In this document: one piece after another, positions 1-7,357 of the stretch
How the letters are laid out: each line of letters opens with the position of its first letter
How positions within the stretch are numbered: position 1 is the stretch's first letter
DNA from: UBA5704 sp036380715
GTDB taxonomy: Bacteria; Acidobacteriota; Thermoanaerobaculia; Multivoradales; UBA5704
Assembly: GCA_036380715.1 (NCBI GenBank)
Contig: DASVEF010000343.1
Span: 62,001 to 126,000, forward strand
Direction: 5' to 3'
DNA: 64,000 nt
Notes under the pieces: model-generated
The model's database searches: none
Told to the model about the DNA's origin: nothing
The model's input: only the letters and a program-made list of their open reading frames with translations
Made by a program: the position numbers and the translations under genes

Positions 1-43
1 ACGTTTTGCGGCTAGTAAGAATGGGGGTACACCGGGTGCGAAA

Positions 44-79
44 GGCCGTCCGCGGGCTGCGTGTGCGGACGGCCCTTTT
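44..79. terminator. Hairpin terminator, probably bidirectional
   Basis: A perfect 10-bp inverted repeat (44-53 with 65-74) around an 11-base loop is followed by CTTTT on the plus strand and by TTT on the minus strand. It sits ten bases beyond the stop codon of the minus-strand regulator gene. It can therefore end that transcript and any transcript entering from the left. Confidence 0.75.
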
Positions 80-84
80 CCGGA

Positions 85-816
85 TCAATCCGGCCTTTTC
101 GACGCCGCCATCGCCCGGTTGACGTACTCGAAGATCTGCGCGTCGAGCCCGGTGCGCCTCCGCGCCTCCGGCTCCTCCCGGTAGACGTTGCTCACCGATC
201 TCGCGATCTCGGGATTGCCGCCGGTGAACTCCTCGACCAGGGCCATCCAGCGCCGGGCGAGGGCCTGCACGGTCTCACTCGCCGGGTCGATGCCCTTGTC
301 CATCTCGGCGCGGACCTGCGCGATGAGCTCCGGCCATTCGGCCTCGACCTGCCGTATCCTCTCTTCGCCCAGGGTGCGCCGGCGCTCCTGGAGCTCCCGC
401 ATCTGCTCGGGGGTGAAGTGCTTCTCGAACATGGTGATCGCCTCCATCGTTTCAAGGAGTTGCTCGACGGAGACCGTCCCCGCCGAGCGCAGGTGGCCGG
501 CGACCGCCTCCAGCCGGGCGTGGAGCCTCTGCTGGGCATCGATCTGCTCCTTCAGACGGGAGATGTGAAGCTCGATCGTCCGCCGCAGGGAGGAGTCGGG
601 ACGCGCCAGGCTGTCCCGGATCTCCTCCAGCGAGAGGCCCAGTTGCCGGAGCGAGAGGATCTGGAGGAGGCGGGCGAGGTCGCCGGCATCGTACAGGCGG
701 TACCCCGCGGCGCTGCGGTGCGACGGCGAGAGCAACCCGATCTCGTCGTAGTGGTGCAGCGCGCGGATGGTCAGTCCCGTATGCCGGGCCAGCTCGCCCA
801 CCTTCCAGAGTTTCAT
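85..816 (-). CDS. MerR-family regulator with TipAS-type effector domain
   Basis: A 243-residue transcription factor. Residues 1-70 form a MerR winged helix (VGELARHTGLTIRALHHYDE). A dimerisation helix follows, and about residues 118-235 match the TipAS ligand-binding domain (MFEKHFTPEQMRELQERR). Family members bind a palindrome in a long-spaced promoter and are activated by hydrophobic or peptide antibiotics captured by TipAS. AAAGGAG lies upstream of the ATG. There is no obvious target next door: the pseudopilin genes upstream are on the same strand and separated by about 90 bases. The ligand cannot be named from sequence. Confidence 0.9.
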   Translation of the reverse strand: MKLWKVGELARHTGLTIRALHHYDEIGLLSPSHRSAAGYRLYDAGDLARLLQILSLRQLGLSLEEIRDSLARPDSSLRRTIELHISRLKEQIDAQQRLHARLEAVAGHLRSAGTVSVEQLLETMEAITMFEKHFTPEQMRELQERRRTLGEERIRQVEAEWPELIAQVRAEMDKGIDPASETVQALARRWMALVEEFTGGNPEIARSVSNVYREEPEARRRTGLDAQIFEYVNRAMAASKRPD

Positions 817-907
817 CGCGCCGGCTCCTTTCTACCCGTGGCAGGTCGCCACGAGAGTACCGTAGAGCCTCACGCGACGTGAGGGTCAAGGCTTTTTGGA
901 CGGATTT

Positions 908-1312
908 TTACGAGCCGGCGACCCGCCGCCAGCGCACCACGCTGATCTCGGTGGGAGTGCGGAAGACCTCCGCCTCGACGGTGCGCTGCCGGCGCGCGTA
1001 GGTGGCGGTGGCCAGGACGTGGAAGCGGCCCGGCGCGACGAATGTCACGTAGCTGCGGATCGCGCCGCCGCCGAAGGGGCGCTCCTCGACTCCGTCGAAA
1101 TAGGAGTCGTAGCGGAGGTTGTACAGGGTCTCGGCGAGCGCCGCGTCGGAGAGGGCGCGCAGGCGGAGGTTGCGCTCCTCTTCCCGGACCAGCCGCATGT
1201 GGAGGTGGAGAGAGGAGGCGAGGATCGCCAGCGCGATCGAGAGGAGGAAGATCGTGAACACCGCGGCCAGCAGGGCGTAGCCCCCATCCAATCGATCTTT
1301 CCGCCGGCTCAC
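908..1312 (-). CDS. PilX-like minor pseudopilin / pilus assembly protein
   Basis: A 134-residue protein with a short basic N terminus followed by one long hydrophobic helix (ALLAAVFTIFLLSIALAILA) and a small soluble domain. This is the layout of PilX-like minor pilins that lack the strict FTLxE processing motif. The GTG start at 1312 overlaps the stop of the upstream gene by four bases (GTGA), so it is the last gene of a translationally coupled three-gene set. It probably sits in a type IV pilus or type II secretion pseudopilus tip. The assignment rests on position and topology, since the soluble part is not diagnostic. Confidence 0.65.
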   Translation of the reverse strand: MSRRKDRLDGGYALLAAVFTIFLLSIALAILASSLHLHMRLVREEERNLRLRALSDAALAETLYNLRYDSYFDGVEERPFGGGAIRSYVTFVAPGRFHVLATATYARRQRTVEAEVFRTPTEISVVRWRRVAGS

Positions 1313-1851
1313 CAGTGGTCCCCCAGCCCGGCGCCGCGCGGGATCACCAGGAAGGTCTCCGTGCGCACCTCCGTCCGCGGCCCCCGGTGGCCGGGCGCGG
1401 TCGGCAGCGGGCTCCGCCGCAGGGCGTGGCGGCGGTAGCGGATCGTCACCGCCACCAGGTCGGGAGTGACCGGCGCGCAGCTCCACTCTTCGACCCCGCG
1501 CATCGCGATACCCCGGCCGCGGACCTCGCCGGCGCCGTCCAGGAGGGTCCGCCGCAGGCTGGAGCCGACCTTGTCGTACTCGACCACGCCCGCGGGATGG
1601 CCCATCAGGCGAAGCCGGGGCGAGGTGGTCCCCGGCAGGACCTGGAAGGTCCACGACGACTGGATGTCCGTGCGGATGCGGGCCACCACCTGCGGCATGG
1701 CCGCGTCCCGCTGCTCGGCCGCGGTGTCGGCCAGCATCTGTGAGGTCTCCTGGAGAACCTGGGCCGCGAAGGTGAACGCCACCAGGATGATCAGCAGCGA
1801 GATCAGCACCTCGACGAGAGTGAACCCCGCCTCCGTCCTCCGCCCGGTCAC
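1309..1851 (-). CDS. PilW/GspJ-like prepilin
   Basis: A 180-residue protein beginning with a class III prepilin signal: TEAGFTLVEVLISLLIILVA, with cleavage expected between G and F and the conserved Glu at mature position 5. The rest is a soluble minor-pilin domain with strand-rich sequence. The start is a GTG that overlaps the preceding stop by four bases. The order (GspI/PilV-like, GspJ/PilW-like, PilX-like) matches minor pseudopilin operons. No prepilin peptidase or assembly ATPase is in the window, so the machine this serves must be encoded elsewhere. Confidence 0.8.
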   Translation of the reverse strand: MTGRRTEAGFTLVEVLISLLIILVAFTFAAQVLQETSQMLADTAAEQRDAAMPQVVARIRTDIQSSWTFQVLPGTTSPRLRLMGHPAGVVEYDKVGSSLRRTLLDGAGEVRGRGIAMRGVEEWSCAPVTPDLVAVTIRYRRHALRRSPLPTAPGHRGPRTEVRTETFLVIPRGAGLGDHW

Positions 1852-2249
1852 GTTTCCGGCCTCCAGACCAGGGTCTCCACCTGCCGCTCGAACATCCTCC
1901 CTTCGACCAGATAGCTGGCGCGGGCGGACACCTCGTAGAGCCCGGGAGGATGGCCGGCGGGAGCCACGGTGAGCCAGATCGTCAGCCCCCGCGGCGCCTC
2001 GGGCGAGGATTCGTCGAAGCGCGCCGACTGGAGGGGGACCGCTCCCGCGCGCACGGACTCCAGCGTCGCTTCCAGGCTGTGCAGAGCCGCGCGGTGGGCG
2101 TCCAGGCGCCGCAGGATGCGCGGCTGCTGGAGCACGAGCGACACCCCCATCAACAGAGCCACCGCCAGGATCGTCAGGGCGACCAGGCTCTCGATCAGGG
2201 TGAAGCCGCTTTGAGCGCGGCGGGACGAAATCATCGTTCCGATCCTCAC
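1848..2249 (-). CDS. PilV/GspI-like prepilin
   Basis: A 133-residue prepilin. SGFTLIESLVALTILAVALL is a classic prepilin peptidase site and N-terminal transmembrane helix, followed by a short beta-rich domain. It is the first gene of the pseudopilin set and overlaps the next gene by four bases. Two starts are possible, ATG at 2249 or the in-frame ATG at 2234. The second gives a more usual short leader. Its 5' end abuts a four-hairpin palindromic repeat that may form the leader of this operon. Confidence 0.8.
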   Translation of the reverse strand: MRIGTMISSRRAQSGFTLIESLVALTILAVALLMGVSLVLQQPRILRRLDAHRAALHSLEATLESVRAGAVPLQSARFDESSPEAPRGLTIWLTVAPAGHPPGLYEVSARASYLVEGRMFERQVETLVWRPET

Positions 2250-2353
2250 CTGGGGTTGAAACCCCAGGCTGGGCAGTATCGCCCTTACGGGCGAATCGGG
2301 AGGGGGAGTCGCTCCTGGAGCGAAACACCCCAGCCTGGGGTTTCAACCCCAGG
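2249..2353. repeat. Four-hairpin palindromic element (REP-like)
   Basis: Two 25-base arms, 2249-2273 and 2329-2353, are perfect reverse complements. Each arm is itself a near-palindrome (CCTGGGGTT/AACCCCAGG). Between them lie two further small hairpins, one around CGCCC TTA GGGCG near 2280 and one around TCGCTCC/GGAGCGA near 2310. The whole can fold as a cloverleaf on either strand. It fills the gap between the pseudopilin set and the divergent dehydrogenase gene. Confidence 0.8.
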
Positions 2354-2471
2354 CGCAACGGTCGTTCGGATGTTCCCGGACAGGAGGATGACACGGCGGA
2401 GCGGAATCTCCAAGACACTTTGCGATTCAGACATAAGCTGTTAGCCTGAGCCGGCTGAGGAGGATTTGGCC

Positions 2472-4055
2472 ATGCGTCTACTGCGAACCGGTCTCATTCT
2501 GGCGCTCCTGGCGGCCGGGCCTCTGGCGGCCGCGGTTCCTGCGGGTTTCACCGACGCCCTGGTGACGAACGTGTCATTGCCCACGGCCCTCGCCTTCACA
2601 CCCGACGGCCGGCTCCTCATCACGACCCAGCCGGGAGCCCTCCGGGTCTACCAGGGCGGCGCGCTCCTCGCGACGCCGGCCCTGACGTTTCCCGATGGCA
2701 GTATCTGTACGGAATCCGAGCGCGGGCTCTTGGGCGTGGCGGTCCACCCGAGCTTCGCGTCGAACCATTTCATCTATCTGTTCTATACGGCCAACGAGCC
2801 CAACGTAGGCTGCGTCAACCGCGTCTCCCGGTTCATGCTGCCGGACAACAATGTGATCAACGCCGCGAGCGAGCTGGTCCTGGTCGACAACATGCCTTCG
2901 CCCAACGGCAACCACAATGCCGGCGACCTGCACTTCGGCAAGGACGGCAATCTCTACATCAGCATCGGGGACGGCGGCCCCAGCAGCAACGCGCGTCTCA
3001 AGCACGTGCTGACGGGCAAGATCCTGCGCGTTACCGCCGACGGCGGCATCCCGATCGACAATCCCTTCCAGGGGCCGGGTACGGCATCCTGCCGCACGGG
3101 GCCGACAACCGACGGCAACAAGTGCCAGGAGACGTTCGCCTGGGGTTTCCGCAACCCGTTCCGCATGGCGTTCGATCCCAACGCGGCCGGGACCCGCTTC
3201 TTCATCAACGATGTCGGCGCGGGCTCCTGGGAGGAGATCGACCTCGGCCAGGCAGGCGCCGATTACGGCTGGAACCTGTGCGAGGGGTCGCACACGCCGG
3301 GCTCGACGGCTCCCTGTTCGTCCGCGCCGCCAGGCATGGTCCAGCCGATTTTCGAATACCTGCACAACACGAGAGTGCCGGGGACGACGAGCCCCACCAA
3401 CTGCAATTCGATCACCGGCGGGGCCTTTGTGCCCAACGGGCTCTGGCCGGGCTTCGACAACAGCTATCTGTTCAGCGACTTCATCTGCGGATGGATCTTC
3501 AAGCTCACGAATTCGGGGGGGACCTGGACGGCGTCCGACTTCGCGACCAACCTGGGAGGAGGCAGCGCGGTGCACCTCGCCTTCGGTCCCCACGGCAGCG
3601 GTCAGGCGCTCTACTACACGACCTACGCCGGCGCTGGCGGCGGCCAGGTGCGGCGGATCTCGATCGAGCCGCGCACCACCGAGCCTTTGGACTTCCACAC
3701 GGTCCAGGCGTGCCGTCTGATCGACACGCGCCAGCCTGCGGGACCCTTCGGCGGCCCTGCCCTGGCAGCGGGCCAGACGCGCCTGTTCAACGTCACCGGC
3801 TCCTGCGGCGTTCCGGCCACGGCGAAGGCGGTGGCCGTCAACTTCGCGGTGGCCAACCCGGGGACTTCCGGGTTCCTGCGGATCTATCCGGCCGACGAGG
3901 CCGGCACCGCGACCAGCGCCATCAACTTTCCGGCGGGGCGCACCCGGACCAACAACGCCGTGCTGTTCCTGGGGGCCGTGGGGAATGTCGCCGTGTCCTG
4001 CGTCTCCTCCGGGCCGGCGCACTTCGTGTTGGATGTGGTCGGCTACTTCGAGTGA
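2472..4055 (+). CDS. Secreted PQQ-type glucose/sorbosone dehydrogenase with C-terminal LIDTR...GYF module
   Basis: A 527-residue protein with an N-terminal signal peptide, then a six-bladed beta-propeller of the glucose/sorbosone dehydrogenase family. Typical segments are SERGLLGVAVHPSFASNHFI, NHNAGDLHFGKDGNLYISIG, WGFRNPFRMAFDP and EIDLGQAGADYGWN. The catalytic His region (NHNAGDLHFG) is present. About residues 400-527 form a separate beta-rich module from CRLIDTRQP to VVGYFE that recurs in another protein here. GAGGAGGA sits seven bases before the ATG at 2472, so the TTG six bases upstream was not used. It is predicted to oxidise sugars or aldoses in the periplasm or outside the cell; the substrate is unknown. 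Confidence 0.85.
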   Translation: MRLLRTGLILALLAAGPLAAAVPAGFTDALVTNVSLPTALAFTPDGRLLITTQPGALRVYQGGALLATPALTFPDGSICTESERGLLGVAVHPSFASNHFIYLFYTANEPNVGCVNRVSRFMLPDNNVINAASELVLVDNMPSPNGNHNAGDLHFGKDGNLYISIGDGGPSSNARLKHVLTGKILRVTADGGIPIDNPFQGPGTASCRTGPTTDGNKCQETFAWGFRNPFRMAFDPNAAGTRFFINDVGAGSWEEIDLGQAGADYGWNLCEGSHTPGSTAPCSSAPPGMVQPIFEYLHNTRVPGTTSPTNCNSITGGAFVPNGLWPGFDNSYLFSDFICGWIFKLTNSGGTWTASDFATNLGGGSAVHLAFGPHGSGQALYYTTYAGAGGGQVRRISIEPRTTEPLDFHTVQACRLIDTRQPAGPFGGPALAAGQTRLFNVTGSCGVPATAKAVAVNFAVANPGTSGFLRIYPADEAGTATSAINFPAGRTRTNNAVLFLGAVGNVAVSCVSSGPAHFVLDVVGYFE

Positions 4056-4058
4056 GGA

Positions 4059-4577
4059 TCAGCTCCCGGGCTTGGCCTGGCGCTCGTCGACGAGGGCCTT
4101 GACCTTCTCCGTCAGCTCGGGGCTGCGGAGGCCGGTGGCCTTGGCCTTTTCCAGGGCCTCCTCCTTGGTCATCCCCTTCTCCACGACCAGCCAGGCATAG
4201 TAGAGCGCGCCGACCCGGTTGGAGGTGGCGCAGTGGAGATAGATCGGCCGCTCGGCCTTCTTCATCGTCACGATGAACTGGTCGAGGGTCGCGGCGTCGA
4301 GCACAGGGGTAACCGGAATGCTCACGTAGCTCATCCCGGCCTCGCGCACGGCGGCCGGCTCGTCGAAACCGCGGTCCTCCGCCGGAGTCCGCAGATCGAT
4401 CACGGTCTTGTATCCGGCCTTCGCCACCTCCTGGAGCTGCGCCTGCGTGGGCTGTCCCGAAGCGAGCAGGCCCTTCTCGGGCTGCGATTCGTTGGCGATT
4501 CCGAACGGCTGCGCGGCGGACGCGGACCAGGACAGCGCCAGGGCGATGGCCGCGCCGACGAACCAGACTCTCTCCAT
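4059..4577 (-). CDS. Secreted dual-specificity/BLH-type phosphatase
   Basis: A 172-residue protein with a signal peptide (to about residue 21) and a small phosphatase fold of the beta-lactamase-hydrolase-associated family. It has a GLLASGQPTQAQL start, VIDLRTPAEDRGF, and the nucleophile loop HCATSNRVG, which is the C-x4-R form of this family (usual HCxSGxR). The residues after Cys are Ala-Thr-Ser-Asn rather than the commoner Ala-Ser-Gly-Asn, but Cys and Arg are kept. GGAGGAG precedes the ATG at 4577. Its gene ends three bases from the convergent dehydrogenase gene and starts 12 bases after the CBS gene, with which it probably shares a transcript. Confidence 0.8.
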   Translation of the reverse strand: MERVWFVGAAIALALSWSASAAQPFGIANESQPEKGLLASGQPTQAQLQEVAKAGYKTVIDLRTPAEDRGFDEPAAVREAGMSYVSIPVTPVLDAATLDQFIVTMKKAERPIYLHCATSNRVGALYYAWLVVEKGMTKEEALEKAKATGLRSPELTEKVKALVDERQAKPGS

Positions 4578-4588
4578 GGCTCTCCTCC

Positions 4589-5062
4589 TCATTCCTTGTC
4601 TTCGACCAGCAGCCCCAGCAGGTCCGAGGTGCTGATGATGCCGACCACCCGGTCCTCCCGCGTGACGAGGAGGCGGTGGACGTGGCTCTCGATCATGGTC
4701 TCGGCGATCTCCGAGACCGGCGTCTCCTCGCCGACGGTGTACACGCTCGGAGTCATGATCTCGGCGACCGTCACCTCGGTCTGATCCAGGGCCAGGTCCT
4801 CGAATTCCTCGCGGCTCACCCCTTCCTCCCACTCGGAGGCGAAGAAGTCGGACCCGTCGCCGTCGAGCCCCGGCTCCTTGGCGAGGACCCGGGCGATGTC
4901 GGTGACCGACACGACCCCGACGAGCTTGCCCGATCCGTCGACCACAGGGGCTCCGGAGATCTCCTGGTCGACCAGATAGTTGGCGAGCTCGTGCACGGTC
5001 ATGTCCTCCTGGACCGTGAGCACGCGCGGATTCATCACGTCGCTGGCGGTGATCAGCCTCAT
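4589..5062 (-). CDS. CBS-domain pair protein
   Basis: A 157-residue protein made only of two CBS domains. Repeat one is near residues 8-60 (SDVMNPRVLTVQEDMTVHEL, then GAPVVDGSGKLVGVVSVTDI). Repeat two is near residues 98-150 (AEIMTPSVYTVGEETPVSEI, then HRLLVTREDRVVGIISTSDL). An acidic linker separates them. Such stand-alone Bateman modules bind adenine nucleotides and often act as energy sensors for a partner. No partner enzyme is fused or adjacent apart from the phosphatase downstream. AGGAGGT precedes the ATG. Confidence 0.88.
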   Translation of the reverse strand: MRLITASDVMNPRVLTVQEDMTVHELANYLVDQEISGAPVVDGSGKLVGVVSVTDIARVLAKEPGLDGDGSDFFASEWEEGVSREEFEDLALDQTEVTVAEIMTPSVYTVGEETPVSEIAETMIESHVHRLLVTREDRVVGIISTSDLLGLLVEDKE

Positions 5063-5066
5063 CCGG

Positions 5067-5155
5067 ACCTCCTCTGCTGCGCAAGAGTACTAAGCTCTCC
5101 GCCCATGGACAACCTCTGCCACACCCTGGTCGGCTCCGCTCTGGGCAAAGCGCAG
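5067..5155 (+). pseudogene. Duplicated 5' fragment of the YdjM-like hydrolase gene
   Basis: Bases 5086-5152 repeat almost exactly the upstream region and first 16 codons of the hydrolase gene at 14284 (ATG at 5105; MDNLCHTLVGSALGKA). Homology stops after GGGCAAAGC. The copy also shares GACCTCCTCTGCYGCGC, which in this copy is the reverse of the ribosome binding site of the CBS gene. The reading frame is not continued, so this is a remnant. It marks the left edge of the 9-kb block that separates it from the intact gene. Confidence 0.85.
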
Positions 5156-5233
5156 GTGGGATGGACGATGAGGTCTGGAACCGCAGCGCCATACCTCCAG
5201 GCCGTGACGGCTCCCTCCGGCCGGCGGCAGGAG

Positions 5234-5935
5234 CTATGGCGAGCTCTTCTTCTGGCTGGCGAGGATCGCCTTGAAGGGAAAGGGCTGATTGCGGGCGTAT
5301 GAGACGATCTCCACTTTTGAGAAGTATTCGCTGAACATCTCTTGCATGAACTCCACCTGAGGTGCCACAAGATTCTCGTGGACTTTGCCCTCGGGACCGA
5401 TCCATGTCCAGGTCACCCCGGTGATGTAGAACGGTCCGCCGAAGTAGTCGGGGTTGCAGTAAGGGATCTTGATCTTGCAGACCTTCTCGGGGTTGAACAG
5501 CGGCACGAAACAGCGACCGCCTTCGGAGGTCCAGGCGGCCAGGTTGGCCACCAGCCTCTTGACGTCCGCCACCGACTCCACCAGACAGTAGGCGTACCAC
5601 ATGCAGGTGACCAGGGACCACTTGCCCTCCCACTCTGGGCGGGGATCCCGGAAATCTCCCGTGAAGAAGGGAACTCCAGGGTTGGAGCGCCGGGCGACCT
5701 CGAGCATGGCGGGAGAGAGATCCAGGCCGGCCCGCTCGAGCTGCGGGAACAGGGAGAGGAAGTAGCCGGTGCCACAAGCCACATCCAGCCAGGAGTCTCC
5801 CTCCCGGAGGAGCCCAGCCAGGAACTCATATTCCATCTCGGCCTTGGGTTTCCAAGCTTCGCACAGGAGGAACTGGTCGTTGTAGGTGTCGGCGTATGCC
5901 TGATCGTAGACTGCCAGCACCTGCTCGGGTGTCAT
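5234..5935 (-). CDS. Class I SAM-dependent methyltransferase, last gene of the ebo-like run
   Basis: A 233-residue methyltransferase. Motif I is WLDVACGTGYFL (about residues 49-60), followed by the acidic GLDLSPAMLEVARR and a motif-IV-like SLVTCMWYAY. The C-terminal part (YCNPDYFGGPFYITGVTWTW) resembles small-molecule methyltransferases with a cap over the active site. The gene follows the DinB-like gene by four bases on the same strand, so it is very probably co-transcribed with the ebo-like genes. The methyl acceptor cannot be told; modification of the cluster's product is an inference from position. Confidence 0.85.
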   Translation of the reverse strand: MTPEQVLAVYDQAYADTYNDQFLLCEAWKPKAEMEYEFLAGLLREGDSWLDVACGTGYFLSLFPQLERAGLDLSPAMLEVARRSNPGVPFFTGDFRDPRPEWEGKWSLVTCMWYAYCLVESVADVKRLVANLAAWTSEGGRCFVPLFNPEKVCKIKIPYCNPDYFGGPFYITGVTWTWIGPEGKVHENLVAPQVEFMQEMFSEYFSKVEIVSYARNQPFPFKAILASQKKSSP

Positions 5936-5939
5936 GTCT

Positions 5940-6467
5940 TCACCTCGTTTCCTTGGTCATGCCCGTCATCGAGCCGCCGCGGATCAGGTCGAAGTAGAGA
6001 GCCGCAATTCGGCCGTGGTGGATCGACTCGTGGAGCGGCGCGAGCACCAGGATCTCCCGTGCCGCCAGGATCCGGCCGTCGCTCATCCGGCAGGGGCGGT
6101 CTAGCGAGTCGAGCCGGCGGGCGGCCTCGAGGAGGTCCTGCCGCGCAGTGGTCAGGTAGGCGAGGAGCTCCTCGGCCGGGGGCACGTCCTCCGTGGCCAC
6201 GCTGCCGCGGAAGAATCTGTGGATGAGGTCTGGACGCCGTGGCTCCCCCATACCAAAGTAGTCATGCGCCCAGAGATCCTCAATCGAGGCGACGTGGGCC
6301 AGGTGCCAGCCGATATGCGGTCCGTTCGGCCGACCACGGATGCGCAGTAGCTCCGGGGACCAGCCCGGCTCTCTGCCAATCGCGTCCAGCGTTCCTTGCA
6401 GGCGGTCCCGGGAGAAGCGGAGACCGGTGAAGAGAAGGTCCAACTCGGTCATCGAGGCGCCTTTCAT
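5940..6467 (-). CDS. DinB-like four-helix metal-binding protein
   Basis: A 175-residue DinB/YfiT-type protein. A His-containing helix (HIGWHLAHVASIEDLWAHDY) and a second His cluster near the C terminus (LHESIHHGRIAALYFDL) supply the usual three-His metal site of the superfamily. The ATG at 6467 overlaps the stop of the UbiA-like gene by four bases (ATGA); an internal ATG at 6452 preceded by AAAGG is an alternative start. DinB-fold enzymes include thiol S-transferases and isomerases acting on small molecules, so a role in processing the cluster product is plausible but unproven. Confidence 0.8.
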   Translation of the reverse strand: MKGASMTELDLLFTGLRFSRDRLQGTLDAIGREPGWSPELLRIRGRPNGPHIGWHLAHVASIEDLWAHDYFGMGEPRRPDLIHRFFRGSVATEDVPPAEELLAYLTTARQDLLEAARRLDSLDRPCRMSDGRILAAREILVLAPLHESIHHGRIAALYFDLIRGGSMTGMTKETR

Positions 6468-7357
6468 GTGCCGAGGATCCGGCGGTGCCCCCAGGCAGTG
6501 AGCGCCGTGCAAGCCAGGGCGATCAGCGCGAAGTCCAGACGGTTCAGGAGTGTCAGGAAGTAGGCGTCCACCAAGCACATCCCGGAGATCCAGGTGAGCA
6601 CGGCCTCCATTGTCTTGGGGGGCTTGGCGAAGACCGCGCGCACCGCCCGAGTGAGCCAGCCGACCAGCAGCACGGCCACCAGCAGGACCGGCCATGGCTG
6701 CTCTGGCCGGAGCGGCACAGCCGCCAGCAGGACCAGCAGCGGCAGTGCGACGGCGATCCACCTGCGGCGGTCCAACGCTGCGGCGGTCTCGGAGCGCGCG
6801 ACCAGGGTGAGGCCGATCGTATAGAGGGTCAGGGTGAGGCTCAGCCAACCGCCGACCCGCATGTCGAGAGGCCAGGCGACCGCCGCCGCCGTCACCAGAT
6901 AGACGAGGCCGCGGCAAGCCCCCATGAGGAGCACCGTCGCGGCATGGCGCTTATGGAGCAGGTCATAGGCGATGATCGTCGCGGTGAGGACGCTCCCCAG
7001 GAGCAGGGCAGGCCGGCCAAGTGCGCCGAGCATCGCCAGAGCAAGGGCGAAGCAGACGGCGACGAAGGTGTATGCCTCGAAGAGAGGGACCCGACCGGAG
7101 GGAATCGGCCGGTCCGGCCGTTTCTCGCGGTCGAACTCGACATCCACGGCGTCGTTGAGGGCCATGCCGCCGACATAGAGTAGCGCCACCGCAGCGGCGG
7201 CCACGCCGACGAGCGGCCAGGAGAGCACCCCGGACAGCGCCCCTAGAGCACAACCCACCAGGGCATTGGTAAAACAGGTTGGGAGGTTGGAGATCCGCGC
7301 CAACTCGGCGTAAGCCTTCAGTCTCCCCCCGGCGCTTCGCGTACGGACATGTTCCAT
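6464..7357 (-). CDS. eboC: UbiA-family prenyltransferase, EboC-like
   Basis: A 297-residue integral membrane protein with about eight hydrophobic segments. It has the first UbiA Asp-rich motif NDAVDVEFDREKRPDRPIPS (N-D-x3-D-x3-D type, about residues 76-97). The second motif, around IIAYDLLHKRHAA, is weak. It lies between an EboE-like gene (sharing one base, TGATG) and the DinB-like gene (4-base overlap), which identifies it as the EboC member. Family members attach isoprenoid chains to a small aromatic or cyclic acceptor at the inner membrane. The acceptor here is unknown. Confidence 0.87.
   Translation of the reverse strand: MEHVRTRSAGGRLKAYAELARISNLPTCFTNALVGCALGALSGVLSWPLVGVAAAAVALLYVGGMALNDAVDVEFDREKRPDRPIPSGRVPLFEAYTFVAVCFALALAMLGALGRPALLLGSVLTATIIAYDLLHKRHAATVLLMGACRGLVYLVTAAAVAWPLDMRVGGWLSLTLTLYTIGLTLVARSETAAALDRRRWIAVALPLLVLLAAVPLRPEQPWPVLLVAVLLVGWLTRAVRAVFAKPPKTMEAVLTWISGMCLVDAYFLTLLNRLDFALIALACTALTAWGHRRILGT

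Noticed and set aside
61..882. A 273-codon frame opposite the MerR gene
   Set aside because: The MerR/TipAS protein on the other strand is unmistakable, and this frame is its shadow.
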